64,000 bases of DNA, taken from NCBI RefSeq assembly GCF_003265705.1, contig NW_020312936.1, forward strand, positions 437,577 to 501,576, in the 5' to 3' direction. The translations under genes were made by a program, and so were the position numbers. This document shows positions 9,660 through 22,051 of this stretch, piece by piece. The notes under the pieces were generated by a model, which was given only the letters and a program-made list of their open reading frames with translations, had not been told where the DNA came from and searched no databases. Position 1 is the first letter of the stretch; the number at the start of each line of letters is the position of its first letter. Origin of the DNA: Callorhinus ursinus. Taxonomy: Eukaryota; Chordata; Mammalia; Carnivora; Otariidae.

Positions 9660-12600
9660 GAGCTAAGAAAACTGACCAAGTTTACAGAGAATATAAAATG
9701 ACCCAAAGGAACTAGAGCTCAAGTCTCATGACATCAGATCAATGGTCTTCCTATTGTAAGACACTATTATTACTGCACACTATTCCCAGATAAATGTGTA
9801 GGACGTTTTCACAGGAAAAAAAGAGAGAGAGAGAGAGAGAGTTGGGCTCTGAAATTCACAGGAATCAAAGTGACAGGAAAGAACTGATCATGGAGATGTG
9901 AATGCAATGAAACAAGACCCTTGTAGCCCAAACGGGAAACCCTTCTCCTCGACCCTAACCTCCTGGGAAGAACCAATCCCACTGGAGTCCAGATTCCAGC
10001 AGCACATGTCAGAGATGTGTGGGTTTCCTGATCCTTGCATTATGTTTGTTCTAGAATCATTTGTTGCTTTGCTGCAGCTTAAGTGTGCCGAACACTATAC
10101 TCAGTACTGAAAACATACAGTGCAATCGCTACCCTTATAAACACCTACATAACCAAGAGGAATTGACAAATATGTTAAAGCAATGAAGTATTTATATTAA
10201 AAGTAAAATAATTTTTGCTCTGTGGGGGATGACAAAATCAGAGTGTAGAAGAAAAGAAGGAAGGAAAAAACAAAGGCAGCAAAGAGAGAGAGAGAGAGAA
10301 ATTGATTTCAGAAATATAAAGGAGCTCTATGGGCAAAAACCCAGAACACTGAAAACAGGTGCCTGAAATATTACACTTCCACAGAGAATCCCCCCAAGAT
10401 TTCCTCTTGAATTTTGTCCTGAAAAGATAAAGAACCAATAGCTTATTAAGCCTTACTGATGACATATAGTGAACCTTCCCTTCTTCATACATCCACTCAA
10501 TCCTTCAGAAAATTCCCAATGGGTAAGGAGTGCTTTTGAAACCACCTATTTTCCTCTGAGTGCTATTATCACAGGCCAATTTCTTTGAAAGTGTTTCCTA
10601 AAAAACATGATCTACTGACTGATAGGGACCTGCCGGTCAATAACAGAAGTCGTGTGGCAGCTATTGACCAGGACTGCAAGTACACAATGCATATGCACCT
10701 GATTTTCTCTTCTAGTCTAAATGTTATTTTTGGAAAATAACAAAGTGTATTTATACAGACTCCCCCCCCCCCCCCGATCAGTTAAGTAGCTCTCTTCTTC
10801 CATTCCAGGAAAATATTTTACTGGTTATTCCTCTTAGGTTGGGGTATTGAAAGAGACAGGAAAAGTAGAAATTCTAGTCTCCTTTAATCCATCCCAAGAC
10901 TTCTGCCATGGGACACAAAGCCCCAAAGTGTTTGCTATTCAGCTGTGTATGGTTCAGCAAATGTACTCAGAAAACATACATCTCTTTGTACATCTTCTAT
11001 TTCACTATATTTTCATTTTGATTGATTTTTATATTTCTTTCTGAACTTTATAACTTGGAGATAAAACAAGCTTGGCACTGACCACTTGATATTAAAGAAT
11101 GTACTGAACACTTGCTCTTAACAGAAAATTGGATCCGTGATGTGACTATTTCTATTTAATGTCAGGTAGTCACAACTTGTTAAGACCTGCTTTTCTTAAA
11201 GCTCTGAAATTGCACTTATAATGAAAATGCATTTTCAGTGTTTGGTGTGTGCTTACAGCAGGACTTCATCTGTAAATTACCTATAATTTTCTTTTACTAG
11301 GCTGGTTCCTAATATAAAGTCCTGATACTGCAGTATAGTTTACTTGAATTTATATCGATATGAATTAATAGAAGAAATAACAGTGACTGAATGATACCTG
11401 TAGTCTAGCCAACAGACATTTGACCAATGTCAAATTCCTGGCTTTGATATTGATAAGTTACATTAGATGTTACCATGGGGGAAGCTGAGGGAAGGGTACA
11501 TGGAACTCTTTGTCCCAGTTGAGCAAATTTCTGTGAATCTCTAAAAGGAGGAAACAGGGAGTCCTACAGAGTAACAGATACAGACTTTGAAAAAATTAAA
11601 TTTGGGTTCCTGGCTCCATCACTTAAGAGCTGATTTGGGGATAATTATTTGATCTCTCAAAGCCTCATTTTATTCATCTCTAAGATGGTAGCCATAGTCT
11701 CAGTTGCAAAATCAAACAAGAAAATTTCTCCAATGAACCTCGCCTGGAGAAGCTGCTCAAAATGAGATGAGCCATGAGTGAGACAAGATAGAATCAACAA
11801 CAAAAACAACAAAAGTTGTGCTGAATTTCATGTTTAAGTGTTTATCTGTACTAGGCCCTCTGGGCCTTAGGCCAACAATGTGTTTTATGTAACCTGACCC
11901 CTAAGTCCTTCTGTATCTCTGAAGTCCCTACCCACCTGTGTTCCTGTCTTATGGCTTCAAGTGATTGGAGGGTATAATGACTAATGGCAGGAATAGGAAT
12001 TTAATCTTTCTTGGCTTTCTCTCTTCATCATAATACCTCCCTATTGACCACAGGGTCAACACCCAGACACGTTGGCTAAATAGATTACCACTCCAGGGCC
12101 CTCTGGTATTGCTCCTTTGAATGCCCTTTTTTACAATTAAAGCAGATAATCCATTGTAATTAAAGTAAACAATCCATAGTATCATCTTTTGCAATGAAAG
12201 TGAGCACTGTAACTTCATAATCCTGAAGAGCTAAAAAGCCACATTTTTTTTTCCCCTGGTAATGGTAGACTATAGCATCATCAAACAGGCATTGGAGAAG
12301 GACATTGAAGCTTCCCATTTTTTTTATTTGTTTCTTATCTGATATTGAATATGCCAGTGCATTCCTAACGAGTATCATCATTATAGACAGATTTCTCTGA
12401 AAAATACTTCCGAAGCTGTATTGCATGCTAACAAGGAACACCAGCTACTGTAAATGGTCTAATCTCTATCCTATAAATTACATTTTTAAAGATTTTATGT
12501 ACAATGCAAACAGTATAGCATCTTTAATTTCCTTTTTAAAGAAGTCCTCCCTCGTGGAAGAATGGATCCCTGCTCTTCATCATCACGATAGACTTTTATG

Positions 12601-13650
12601 TCTCTGCGTGGAATTTCCATGTCACTGTTTTCATCTTATTGAATCCTCAGTGAAGTGTTCACAGTCAGCTGTGGACCAATGGTTGAAAGTTGAAATTGCT
12701 GTTACTCCAGGATGCATATGTTCTTGTCAGTTATGCGGAGATCAATTCTAAATGCATATTTTTGGCCTTGATTTCCGTAAGTGTTCTACACACATTGACA
12801 GCTATCTTCCGAAGTTTTAACTGTGAGGAATGTTGATGAAGAAAATGATGGCTCCCACACGAACAAAAGAATGCTGATGACATAATGTACGACCTGATGA
12901 ACACTTGTGATCCTCTCAGAGGACTAGTAGAAAGGCTGAGATTCCTGGAAAAAAGACTATCAGGCACAAGAAGTTGGTGCAAAAGTCTTACACAGTGATA
13001 AAGGAAAAAAACAAAACTCCTTCTCTGATAACTAACGACTTTGACAATAAAAGAGAATCACATTTTCAAAACTGCATAACTTTGACTTCTTTTGCATGAA
13101 GCAGACTAAATCACTAAGACGTGGAAATCTACGCTTTTACACCTATTTCCTGACTGGTCTCAAATAAGTTATTTATCACCTAAGTCCACAATTTCATCTG
13201 TAAAATGAAGGAAATTAAAAAAGCTTTGCCAACTTTTGTGTGGACGAAATGATGCCATGTTTCAAAACTGTTCCACTTATAGTATAAGCGAAGCTACAAT
13301 ACTTTTTTCCCCAAAATTATACTGAATTAGCTACCTGCTAAATTGATAAGAATATAGTGTCATTATCTTTCCTCTATCATCCCTTGTCTTTAGAGGCTGA
13401 GGATCATATGAGAACTTGAAGGGCTTTCAAGAGTTCAAATATCAGACAGGTTCATATCTAAAGCTGTGTGGGTGGAGAGGAAAGATTCTGGGGCTATCAG
13501 CAAGTTTCTATTGATGTTGTTTTTACTCCTCCGTGCCACATAGTGTGCTGTTGTATATAGTCAACTGCTATGGCTTGTCTAAGCAATGATGGAGTTCCTA
13601 TGACCCAGATCCTGGGAAAATGTCTTGGAACAAGTGGGAATTGATTCTGC
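9660..13650. other. about 4 kb of mostly unique sequence, no gene seen
   Basis: Contains short (GA)n runs (about 9821-9841 and 10283-10299), a 14-C run at 10762-10775, and a MIR at about 11575-11705. Open frames on both strands around 12160-12980 are short, lack splice-bounded structure and resemble no family. AT-rich DNA typical of an intron or gene desert. Confidence 0.5.
11575..11705 (+). repeat. MIR fragment
   Basis: The segment tttgggttcctggctccatcac, followed by gatctctcaaagcctcattttattcatctctaaga, is the diverged core of MIR. Confidence 0.6.
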
Positions 13651-13658
13651 AGGTAACC

Positions 13659-13844
13659 TCCTTTTTTTTTTTTTTTAAGATTTTATTTATTTATCCATGA
13701 GAGAGAGAGAGAGAGGCAGAAGGAGAGGGAGAAGCAGGCTTCCCGCAGAGCAGGGAGCCCGATGAGGGACTCGATCTCAGGACCCTGGGTTCACGACCTG
13801 AGCTGAAGGCAGATGCTTAACCAACTGAGCCACCCAGGCATCCC
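13659..13844 (-). mobile_element. SINEC, antisense
   Basis: Reverse SINEC with a long poly-T at its start and GCCACCCAGGCATCCC at its end. Short direct repeat aggtaac at 13651-13657 and 13845-13851. Confidence 0.93.
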
Positions 13845-14659
13845 AGGTAACACCGTTTTATCAGTGTTTTCTTTGAATTAGCATGCCTCTCACCTCCACA
13901 GTTGGGAGTGTCTTTCAAGCTCCCCTCTCCCAGGCCAGTGGTTTTATGTCCAGGCTGGCATGGCTATCTGTCCTGGGTGACTCCATAATCATATTTGTAT
14001 CCGTAATTAACATCCATATTTCCAGACACAGGGAGTCCTTCTCCAAATGTCAGTTTCTATTTTCCTCCTTCTTCCCCTTCCCCTTCTCCTCCTTCTCCTT
14101 TTTCTTCACTCTCGAAAAACACAAATGCTTTCCTCCATAGCAATAGAGCTTTCAAACTTCTTTTGGGCCCTGGAACTCAGAAACACAACAGTATAGTTGG
14201 ATTACAAAAATCACAACTATAACTTAAGTGGTTGAGCTTAAATGTCTGAGAAACAATTTTAAGGTCCCTATAGTGATAACCTATTCTAAATTTAAAATTA
14301 GAAATTTTAAAATTTAAAAGGAAAGACGTATTTAAAATACCAACCATACTACCTTGCCTTCCTTTCTTATGGTAACTGATTATAACCTCATAGAAAAAGA
14401 TTTAGAAGGTGTGATGATTGATTTTATGTGTTAACTTGGTTGGGCCACAATGCCTAGATATTTAGTTGAACACTATTCTGGATGTTTCTGTGAGAGGTTT
14501 TTTTGGTTTTGTTTTTGTTTTTAATGAGATTAATATTTAAATTAGTAGACGTCGAGTTAGGCAGATTGCCGTCATAATGTGGATGAGCCTCATCCAATCA
14601 GCAGAGGCCTTAATAGAACAAAGACTTAACCTCTGCTGAACAAGAAGGAATTCTGCCAG

Positions 14660-14871
14660 GGGCACCTGCATGGCTCAGTCATTAAGTGTCTGCCTTTGGC
14701 TCAGGTCGTGGTCCCGGGGTACTGGGATTGAGCCTCGCATCGAGCCCCGCATCAAGCCCTGCATCGGGCTCCCTGCTCCACAGGAAGCCTGCTTCTCCCA
14801 CTCCCACTCCCCCTGCTTGTGTTCGTTCTCTCGCTGTGTCTCTCTCTCTCTGTCAAATAAAAAAAGAAAAA
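14660..14871 (+). mobile_element. SINEC with internal 12-bp triplication
   Basis: Sense SINEC inserted in the MLT2-like LTR. Target-site duplications are aagaaggaattctgccag (14642-14659) and the same with one change (14872-14889). A 12-bp unit (gagcctcgcatc and variants) occurs three times at 14730-14765, where other copies have it once. Confidence 0.95.
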
Positions 14872-15037
14872 AAGAAGGAATTTTGCCAGCAGACTGCCTT
14901 TGGATGCAAACCACAACTCTTCCCTGAGTATGAAGCCTGCTGGCCTAGCAGCAGATTTTGACTAAGTCTTCAAAATCATGTGAGCTATCTCCTTAAAATC
15001 AATCTCTCTTTCTCATTCTTGTCCCCTCCTCTCAATA

Positions 15038-15060
15038 GATCGATCGATCGATCGACAGAT

Positions 15061-15095
<35 letters not shown>
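15038..15095 (+). repeat. compound microsatellite (GATC)n-(GATA)n
   Basis: GATCGATCGATCGATC followed by GATAGATA repeats, in the simple-repeat part of the old LTR. Confidence 0.9.
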
Positions 15096-15745
15096 CCTAT
15101 TAGTTCTGTTTCTTTGGAGAACCCACACTAAAAGAGAAGGCTTTATCCAGATACTAAAGGAAGTCTTTACCTGGGCACACTTATAAAGGTGTACATACAT
15201 GTTATGACCCAAACACCTGGCCTAATATACTTCCTGGTATTTCTCCTTACAGAGTACAATTCAAACTCCTTATAAACATATGGTCTCATCACAACCTAGT
15301 CTCACATTGTCTTAGGAAACTTATTTTCCATGGACCTCCATATTATAGATGATGCTTCTGCCCTGTCTTCTCATCTCCATATATTCTCCTAGGAGGCCTA
15401 GGATTTATTTTCAAACTCTACAGGAGTAGGGAATAGGTGAATGGCTGGGGATCAACTTTAGAAAAGCCCTACTTTCATATGTCTTGGTTTTTACCTGTAA
15501 TTTGAAATCACATATAAAGAGGAATTCTTCTTTTTTTTTTTTTTAATCCATCTTTTACATGGATACTGTGGAGAAACTACCCAAACTGCAGTTCACAAAA
15601 TAAACCGTTCTTCATGACTTTTTTCATTTGTTTACAAATTCATTTTCTGTTCTGTCATCTCCCAATTTAACCCAATCTTTGAGTCTCAGGTATTTGTTGG
15701 GTAAATTATGTCCCATAGCCCCTCAGAATTAAACTGGATTAGTCT

Positions 15746-15784
15746 CAGGGTGCCTGGGTAGCTCAGTCAGTTAAACATCTGCCC
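15746..15784 (+). mobile_element. SINEC 5' part, split by LINE-1
   Basis: The SINEC head (gggtgcctgggtagctcag) stops at ctgcc, where the second LINE-1 begins. The rest resumes at 20455. The direct repeat tggattagtct at 15735-15745 and 20618-20628 brackets both halves, showing they are one insertion. Confidence 0.93.
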
Positions 15785-15786
15785 TC

Positions 15787-16114
15787 GCCCCAACATCTAA
15801 TAGTAAAACTTACAAGTCTCAGAGACAAAGAAAAAATCTTGAAAGCAGCTCGGGAGAAGAGATATGTAACCTACAATGGTAGAAACATTAGATTGGCAAC
15901 AGACCTATCCACAGAGACCTGGCAGGCCAGAAAGGACTGGCAGGATATCTTCAGAGCACTAAATGAGAAAAATATGCAGACAAGAATACTATATCCATCT
16001 AGGCTGTCATTGAAAATTGAAGGAGAGATAAAAAGCTGCCAGGACAAACAAAAACTAAAAGAAATTGCAAACACGAAACCAGCCCTCCAAGAAATATTGA
16101 AAGGGGTCCTCTAA
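15787..16114 (+). pseudogene. LINE-1 ORF1 C-terminal domain remnant
   Basis: Encodes about the last 108 residues of the L1 RNA-binding protein, including NIRLATDLSTETWQARKDW and ILYPSRLSLKIEGEIKS, and ends LKGVL-stop at 16112-16114. The coiled coil and RRM are missing because of 5' truncation of the element. The part from 15839 has no internal stop. Confidence 0.9.
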
Positions 16115-16195
16115 GCAAAGAGAGAGCCTAAAAGCAGCATAGACCAGAAAGGAACACAGACAATATACAGTAACAGTCACCTTACAGGCAATACA

Positions 16196-19100
16196 GTGGC
16201 ACTAAATTCATATCTTTCAATAGTTACCCTGAACGTAAATGGGCTCAATGCCCCAATCAAAAGACACAGGCTATCAGATTGGATAAAAAAACAAGACCCA
16301 TCGATATGCTGTCTGCAAGAGACTCATTTTAGACCCAAAGACACCTGCAGATTGAAAGTGAGGGGGTGGAAAACCATTTACCATGCTAATGGACACCAAA
16401 AGAAAGCTGGGGTGGCAATGCTTCTATCAGACAAATTAGACTTTAAACAAAGACTGTAATAAGAGATGAGGAAGGACACTATAGCCTACTTAAAGGGTCT
16501 ATCCAACAAGAAGATCTAACAATTGTAAATATCTATGCCCCTACCATGGGAGCAGCCAATTATATAAGGCAATTAATAACAAAAGCAAAGAAACACATTG
16601 ACAACAATACAATAATAGTGGGGGACTTTAACACCCCCTGACTGAAATGGACAAATCATCTAAGCAGAAGATCAACAAGGAAATAAAGACTTTAAATGAC
16701 ACACTGGACCAAATGGACTTCACAGACGTATTCAGAACATTCCATCCCAAAGCAATGGAATACACATTCTTCTCTAGTGCCCATGGAACATTCTCCAGAA
16801 TAGATCACATCCTGGGTCACAAATCAGGTCTCAACCGGTACCAAAAGATTGGGATCATTCCCTGCATATTTTCAGACCACAATGCTTTGAAACTAGAACT
16901 CAATCACGAGGAAAGTCGGAAAGAACTCAAATACATGGAGGCTAAAGAGCATCCTACTAAAGAACGAGTGGGTCAACCAGGAAATTAAAGAAGAATTAAA
17001 AAAATTCATGGAAACCAACGAAAATGAAAACACAACTGTTCAAAATCTTTGGGATACAGCAAAGGCAGTCCTGAGAGGAAAGTATATAGCAATACAAGCC
17101 TTTCTCAAGAAACAAGAAAGGTCTCAAATACACAACCTAACCCTACACCTAAAGGAGCTAGAGAAAAAACAGCAAGTAAAGCCTAAACCCAGCAGGAGAA
17201 GAGAAATCATAAAGATCAGAGCAGAAATCAATGAACTAGAAACCAAAAGAACAGTAGAACAGATCAACAAAACTAGGAGCTGTTTCTTTGAAAGAATTAA
17301 CAAGATTGATAAGCCAGACTTATCCAAAAGAAAAGAGAAATGACCCAAATCAACAAAATCATGAATGAAAGAGGAGAGATCACAACTAACACCAAAGAAA
17401 TACAATTATAAGAACATATTATGAGCAACTCTATGCCAGCAAATTAGATAACCTGGAAGAAATGGATGCATTCCTAGAGCTGTATCAACTACCAAAATCG
17501 AACCAGGAAGAAATAGAAAACCTGAACAGACTCATAACCACTAAGGAAATTGAAGCAGTCATCAAAAATCTCCCAACAAACAAAAGCCCAGGGCCAGATG
17601 GCTTCCCAGGGGAATTCTACCAAACATTTAAAGAAGAATTAATACCTATTCTCCTGAAACTGTTCCAAAAAATAGAAATGGAAGGAAACCTTCCAACTCA
17701 TTTTATGAGGCCACCATTACCTTGATCCCGAAACCAGACAAAGTCCTCATTAAAAAGGAGAATTACAGACCAATATCCTTGATGAACATGGATGCAAAAA
17801 TTCTCACCAAAATACTAGCCAATAGGATCCAACAGTACATTAAAAGGATTATTCACCACGACCAAGTGGGATTTATCCCTGGGCTGCAAGGCTGGTTCAA
17901 CATCCACAAATCAATCAACATGATACAATATATTAACAAAGGAAAGAACAAGAATCATATGATCCTCTCAAAAGATGCAGAAAAAGCATTTGACAAAGTA
18001 CAGCATCCTTTCTTGATCAAAACTCTTCAGAGTATAGGGATAGAGGGTACATACCTCAATATCATAAAAGCCATCTATGAAAAACCTACAGCGAATATCA
18101 TTCTCAATGGGGAAAAGCTGAGAGCTTTTCCCCTAAGGTCAGGAACGTGGCAGGGATGTCCACTATCACCACTGCTATTCAACATAGTATTAGAAGTCCT
18201 AGCCACAGCAATCAGACAACAAAAAGAAATCAAAGGCATCCAAATCGGCAAAGAGGAAGTCAAACTCTCACTGTTTGCAGATGATATGATACTGTATGTG
18301 GAAAACCCAAAAGACTCCACCCCAAAACTGCTAGAACTCATACAGGAATTCAGTAAAGTGGCCAGATAGAAAATCAATGCACAGAAATCAGTGGCATTCC
18401 TATACACCAACAACAAGACAGAAGAGAGACAAATTAAGGAGTCGATCCCATTTTACAATTGCACCCAAAACCATAAGATACCTAGGAATAAATCTAACCA
18501 AAGAGGCAAAGGATCTGTACTCAGAAAACCATAAAATAGTCATGAAAGAAATTGAGGAAGACACAAAGAAATGGAAAAACGTTCCATGCTCATGGATTGG
18601 AAGAACAAACATTGTGAAGATGTCAATGCTACCTAGGGCAATCTACATATTCAGTGCAATCCCCATCAAAATACCATCCACTTTTTTCAAAGAAGTGGAA
18701 CAAATAATCCTAAAATTTGTATGGAACCAGAAGAGACCCCGAATAGCCAGAGGAATGTTGAAAAAGAAAAGCAAAGCTGGCAGCATCACAATTCTGGACT
18801 TCAAGCTCTATTACAAAGCTGTCATCATCAAGACAGTATGGTAGTGGCACAAAAACAGACACATAGATCAATGGAACAGAATCGAGAGCCCAGAAATGGA
18901 CCCTCAACTCTATGGTCAACTCATCTTCGACAAAGCAGGAAAGAATGTCCAATGGAAAAAAGACAGTCTCTTCAACAAATCGTGTTGGGAAAATTGGACA
19001 GCCACATGTAGAAGAATGAAACTGGACCATTTCCTTACACCACACACAAAAATAGACTCCAAATGGTTGAAAGACCTAAACGTGAGACAGGAGTCCATCA

Positions 19101-19996
19101 AAATCCTAAAGGAGAACACAGGCAGCAACCTCTTCAACCTCAGCCGCAGCAATTTCTTCCTAGAAACATCGCCAAAGGCAAGGGAAGCAAGGGCAAAAAT
19201 GAACTATTGGGATTTCATCAAGATAAAAAGCTTTTGCATAGCAAAAGAAACAATCAACAAAACCAAAAGACAACTGACAGAATGGGAGAAAATATTTGCA
19301 AATGACATATCAGATAAAGGGCTAGTATCCAGAATCTATAAAGAACTTATCAAACTCAACACCCAAAGAACAAATAATCCAATCAAGAAATGGGCAGAAG
19401 ATGTGAACAGACATTTTTCCAAAGAAGACATCCAAATGGCCAACAGACACATGAAAAAGTGCTCAACATCGCTCAGCATCAGGGAAATCCAAATCAAAAT
19501 CTCAATGAGATACCACCTCACACCAGTCAGAATGGCTAAATTTAACAAGTCAGGAAACGACAGATGTCGGCGGGGCTGCGGAGAAAGGGGAACCCTCCTA
19601 CACTGTTGGTGGGAATGCAAGCTGGTGCAGCAACTCTGGAAAACAGTATGGAGGTTCCTCAAACAGTTGAAAATAGAGCTACCATACGATCCAGCAATTG
19701 CACTACTGGGTATTTACCCCAAAGATACAAATGTAGGGATCCGAAGGGGTACGTGCACCCCAATGTTTATAGCAGCAATGTCCACAATAGCCAAACTGTG
19801 GAAAGAGCCAAGATGTCCATCGACAGATGAATGGACGAAGAAGAAGTGGTATATATACAGAATGGAATATTATGCAGCCATCAAAAGGAATGAGATCTTG
19901 CCATCTGCAACGACGTGGATGGAACTGGAGGGTGTTATGCTGAGTGAAATAAGTCAATCAGAGAAAGACATGTATCATATGACCTTGCTGATATGA
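16196..19996 (+). pseudogene. LINE-1 ORF2 pseudogene (endonuclease, reverse transcriptase, Cys-rich end)
   Basis: L1 ORF2 nicks the target and reverse-transcribes L1 RNA. The usual ATG is GTG here (16196). Residues 1-87 show the endonuclease start (SIVTLNVNGLNAPIKRHRL, CLQETHF). Later endonuclease parts ([23 protein letters not shown]) are at 16647-16988. The reverse transcriptase spans about 17560-18369, with [28 protein letters not shown] and the catalytic FADDMILY near 18276-18299. Stops or frame changes occur near 16459, 16640, 16988, 17343, 17725 and 18369. The last 366 codons (18896-19996) are uninterrupted and include a CxxxC...HxxxxxC Cys-rich motif ([17 protein letters not shown]). 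Confidence 0.95.
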
Positions 19997-20454
19997 GGAA
20001 TTCTTAATCTCAGGAAACAAACTGAGCGTTGCTGGAGTGGTGGGGGTGGAAGGGATGGGGTGGCTGGGTGACAGACATTGGGGAGGGTATGTGCTATGGT
20101 GAGCACTGTGAATTGTACAAGACTGATGAATCACAGATCTGTACTTCTGAAACAAATAATGCAATATATGTTAAGAAAAAGAAAGATAGCAGGAGGGGAA
20201 GAATGAAGGGGAATAAATCTCAGGGGGAGACGAACCATGAGAGACGATGGACTCTGAAAAACAAACTGAGGGTTCTAGAGGGGAGGGGGGTGGGGGGATG
20301 GGTTAGCCTGGTGATGCGTATTAAAGAGGGCACGTTCTGCATGGAGCAGTGGGTGTTATGCACAAACAATGAATCATGGAATGCTATATCAAAAACTAAT
20401 GATGTAATATATGGTGATTAACATAACAATAAAAAATTTAAAGAAAAAAAAAAG
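19997..20454 (+). other. two-module LINE-1 3' UTR
   Basis: Module one (about 19998-20176) has aaactgagcgttgctggagt and ends near aaacaaataatgcaatatatg. Module two (about 20220-20440) has aaactgagggttctagagg and ends near atatggtgattaacataac. The modules resemble each other in layout and sequence and look like an old duplication. The L1 at 1573-5633 ends after module one only; the L1 at 31238-31941 has both. Confidence 0.7.
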
Positions 20455-20617
20455 TCTGCCTTTGGCTCAGGTCATGATCCCAGGTTCCTCTTTCTGCTCT
20501 GTGGGGAGCCTGCTTCTCCCTCTCCCTCTGACTGCCACTCCCCCTGCTTGTGCTCTCTCTCGTTCTCTCTCTGTCAATTAAATAAATAAATAAATAAATA
20601 TCTTTAAAAAAATAAAG
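20455..20617 (+). mobile_element. SINEC 3' part, split by LINE-1
   Basis: Resumes at tctgcctttggctcaggtca and runs through the CT-rich region and (AAAT)n tail. Its target-site duplication (20618-20628) pairs with 15735-15745. Confidence 0.93.
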
Positions 20618-20628
20618 TGGATTAGTCT

Positions 20629-21312
20629 ATTCTAATTTGCATAGGTTTTCTATTAACAAAAGAGGGATTTTCCTGTCCAAACTGACTGCAGAGATCTAGG
20701 GAAGGGAGCGCCATATAGTATCAAATTCTACATAAAAACAAAAGAAGCAATGGTTTATAGATGCTGATAGTTTAAAAATAAGTATACTTTTCATACATCC
20801 GTTTCCCCTAGCCTTATTGAGACAGATCGTAAGATTAGCAACGTGTCACTTCAAATAATAATTATACTACATGAGAATCAGATGGGTAATACTAAACTTA
20901 TATGATGCTTGGATAGTTCAGTATTTTCTTTCTCTATTTTTTTTATTATTTTTAACCCTAGACTATTTAAGCATACTATGTTTAACCACAATTTAGCCAA
21001 ACTATAATATATATAATATAATATTGATCACTGTCTTCATTGTTTAGCTAAAAAAAGTTAAGAAAGCCAAATTTCTTAAAACATATAACATTGTAATATT
21101 TATTGAGTACTAATTGTGTATAGGTGCTATATAGTGAATTCTCCATTGATATTTGCTTATAATGTCTCTGCACAGTAACTCTGCAAGAAACAAATGTTCT
21201 TCAAAGAGACAATTTTCATAGAAGTATTATAGTAGACATTCATTGATGTAGTGGGCCTTCATTGAGTAACTGCTCCGTCCTTGAAAATGCTTGGCTTCAT
21301 TTGACTTATTGA
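20629..21312. other. AT-rich unique sequence, no gene seen
   Basis: About 680 bases. A weak MIR/L2-like antisense fragment may lie at 21100-21200 (tgagtactaattgtgtataggtgc). Confidence 0.4.
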
Positions 21313-21326
21313 AAACCCTAGCAGAT

Positions 21327-21534
21327 GGGGCACCTGGGTGGCTCAGTCATTAAGCGTCTGCCTTCAACTTGGGTCATGATCCCAGGGTCCTGGGATCGAG
21401 CCCCACATCAGGCTCCCTGCTCAGCAGGAAGCCTGCTTCTCCCTCTCCCACTCCCCCTGCTTGTGTTCCCTCTCTCACTGTCTCTCTTTCTCTGTCAAAT
21501 AAATAAATAAAATCTTAAAAAAAAAAAAAAACAA
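21327..21534 (+). mobile_element. SINEC, first of a tandem pair
   Basis: Full-length sense copy. The outer direct repeat (about aaaccctagcagat before 21327; aaacctagcagat at 21735-21747) encloses this copy and the next one together. Confidence 0.93.
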
Positions 21535-21540
21535 AACCTG

Positions 21541-21734
21541 GGTGCCTGGGTGGCTCAGTTGGTTAAGTGACTGCCTTCAGCTCAGGTCATGATCCTGGAG
21601 TCCCGGGATCGAGTCCTGCATCGGGGTTCCTGCTCAGCGGGGAGTCTGCTTCTCCCTCTGACCCTCTTCCCTCTCGTGCTCTCTATCTCTCATTCTCTCC
21701 CTCTCAAATAAATAAATAAAATCTTTAAAAAAAA
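21541..21734 (+). mobile_element. SINEC, second of a tandem pair
   Basis: A different SINEC subtype (ctggagtcccgggatcgag; CT region ending tctcattctctccctc) follows the poly-A of the first after a few bases. The shared outer duplication suggests it landed in the tail of the first, or that the pair moved as a dimer. Confidence 0.93.
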
Positions 21735-22051
21735 AAACCTAGCAGATATATCACAATATACCATTTTACAAATCCATAAATCAAGGCTCAGAGAAGTTAA
21801 AAAGAAAATTGTTTTCATTCACACCTTCATTTAAAAAATAATATTGAGAAACTATTTTTTTGCCTGGTAGTACTGGACTTTGTCTTACAAAGAACAGAAA
21901 GACAAGCGTCCAGACTTACAACCTTTAGAATCAAGTGAGGGAAACAGGTGTTGATCAAGTATTCCTGCAATAAACAAAAATTGAAAAGTTGACAAACTTG
22001 GAAAGGAATGGCACTGTATGAGAGCAGATGAAAGTGATCTTAGTGAAACTT

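Larger units (their letters stand above)
14410..15131 (+). mobile_element. MLT2-like LTR (ERVL), interrupted by a SINE
   Basis: Starts TGTGATGATTGATTTTATGT and continues with cctcatccaatcagcagagg, ttctgccagcagactgcc, tcatgtgagctatctcctta, and tcctattagttctgtttc near its end. The order matches an old ERVL LTR. A SINEC sits inside it at 14660-14871. No retroviral coding sequence is present. The subfamily name is from memory and uncertain. Confidence 0.6.
15785..20454 (+). mobile_element. 5'-truncated LINE-1 nested in a SINEC
   Basis: Starts within the C-terminal part of ORF1, carries a nearly full-length but broken ORF2, and has a two-part 3' UTR ending in an A-rich tail. It sits inside a SINEC with a short duplication (tctgcc at 15779-15784 and 20455-20460). 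It post-dates that SINE and is inactive because of truncation and frame breaks. Confidence 0.95.

Noticed and set aside
12160..12982. Cluster of open frames on both strands
   Set aside because: Short, mutually overlapping, no consistent splice sites; treated as non-coding.
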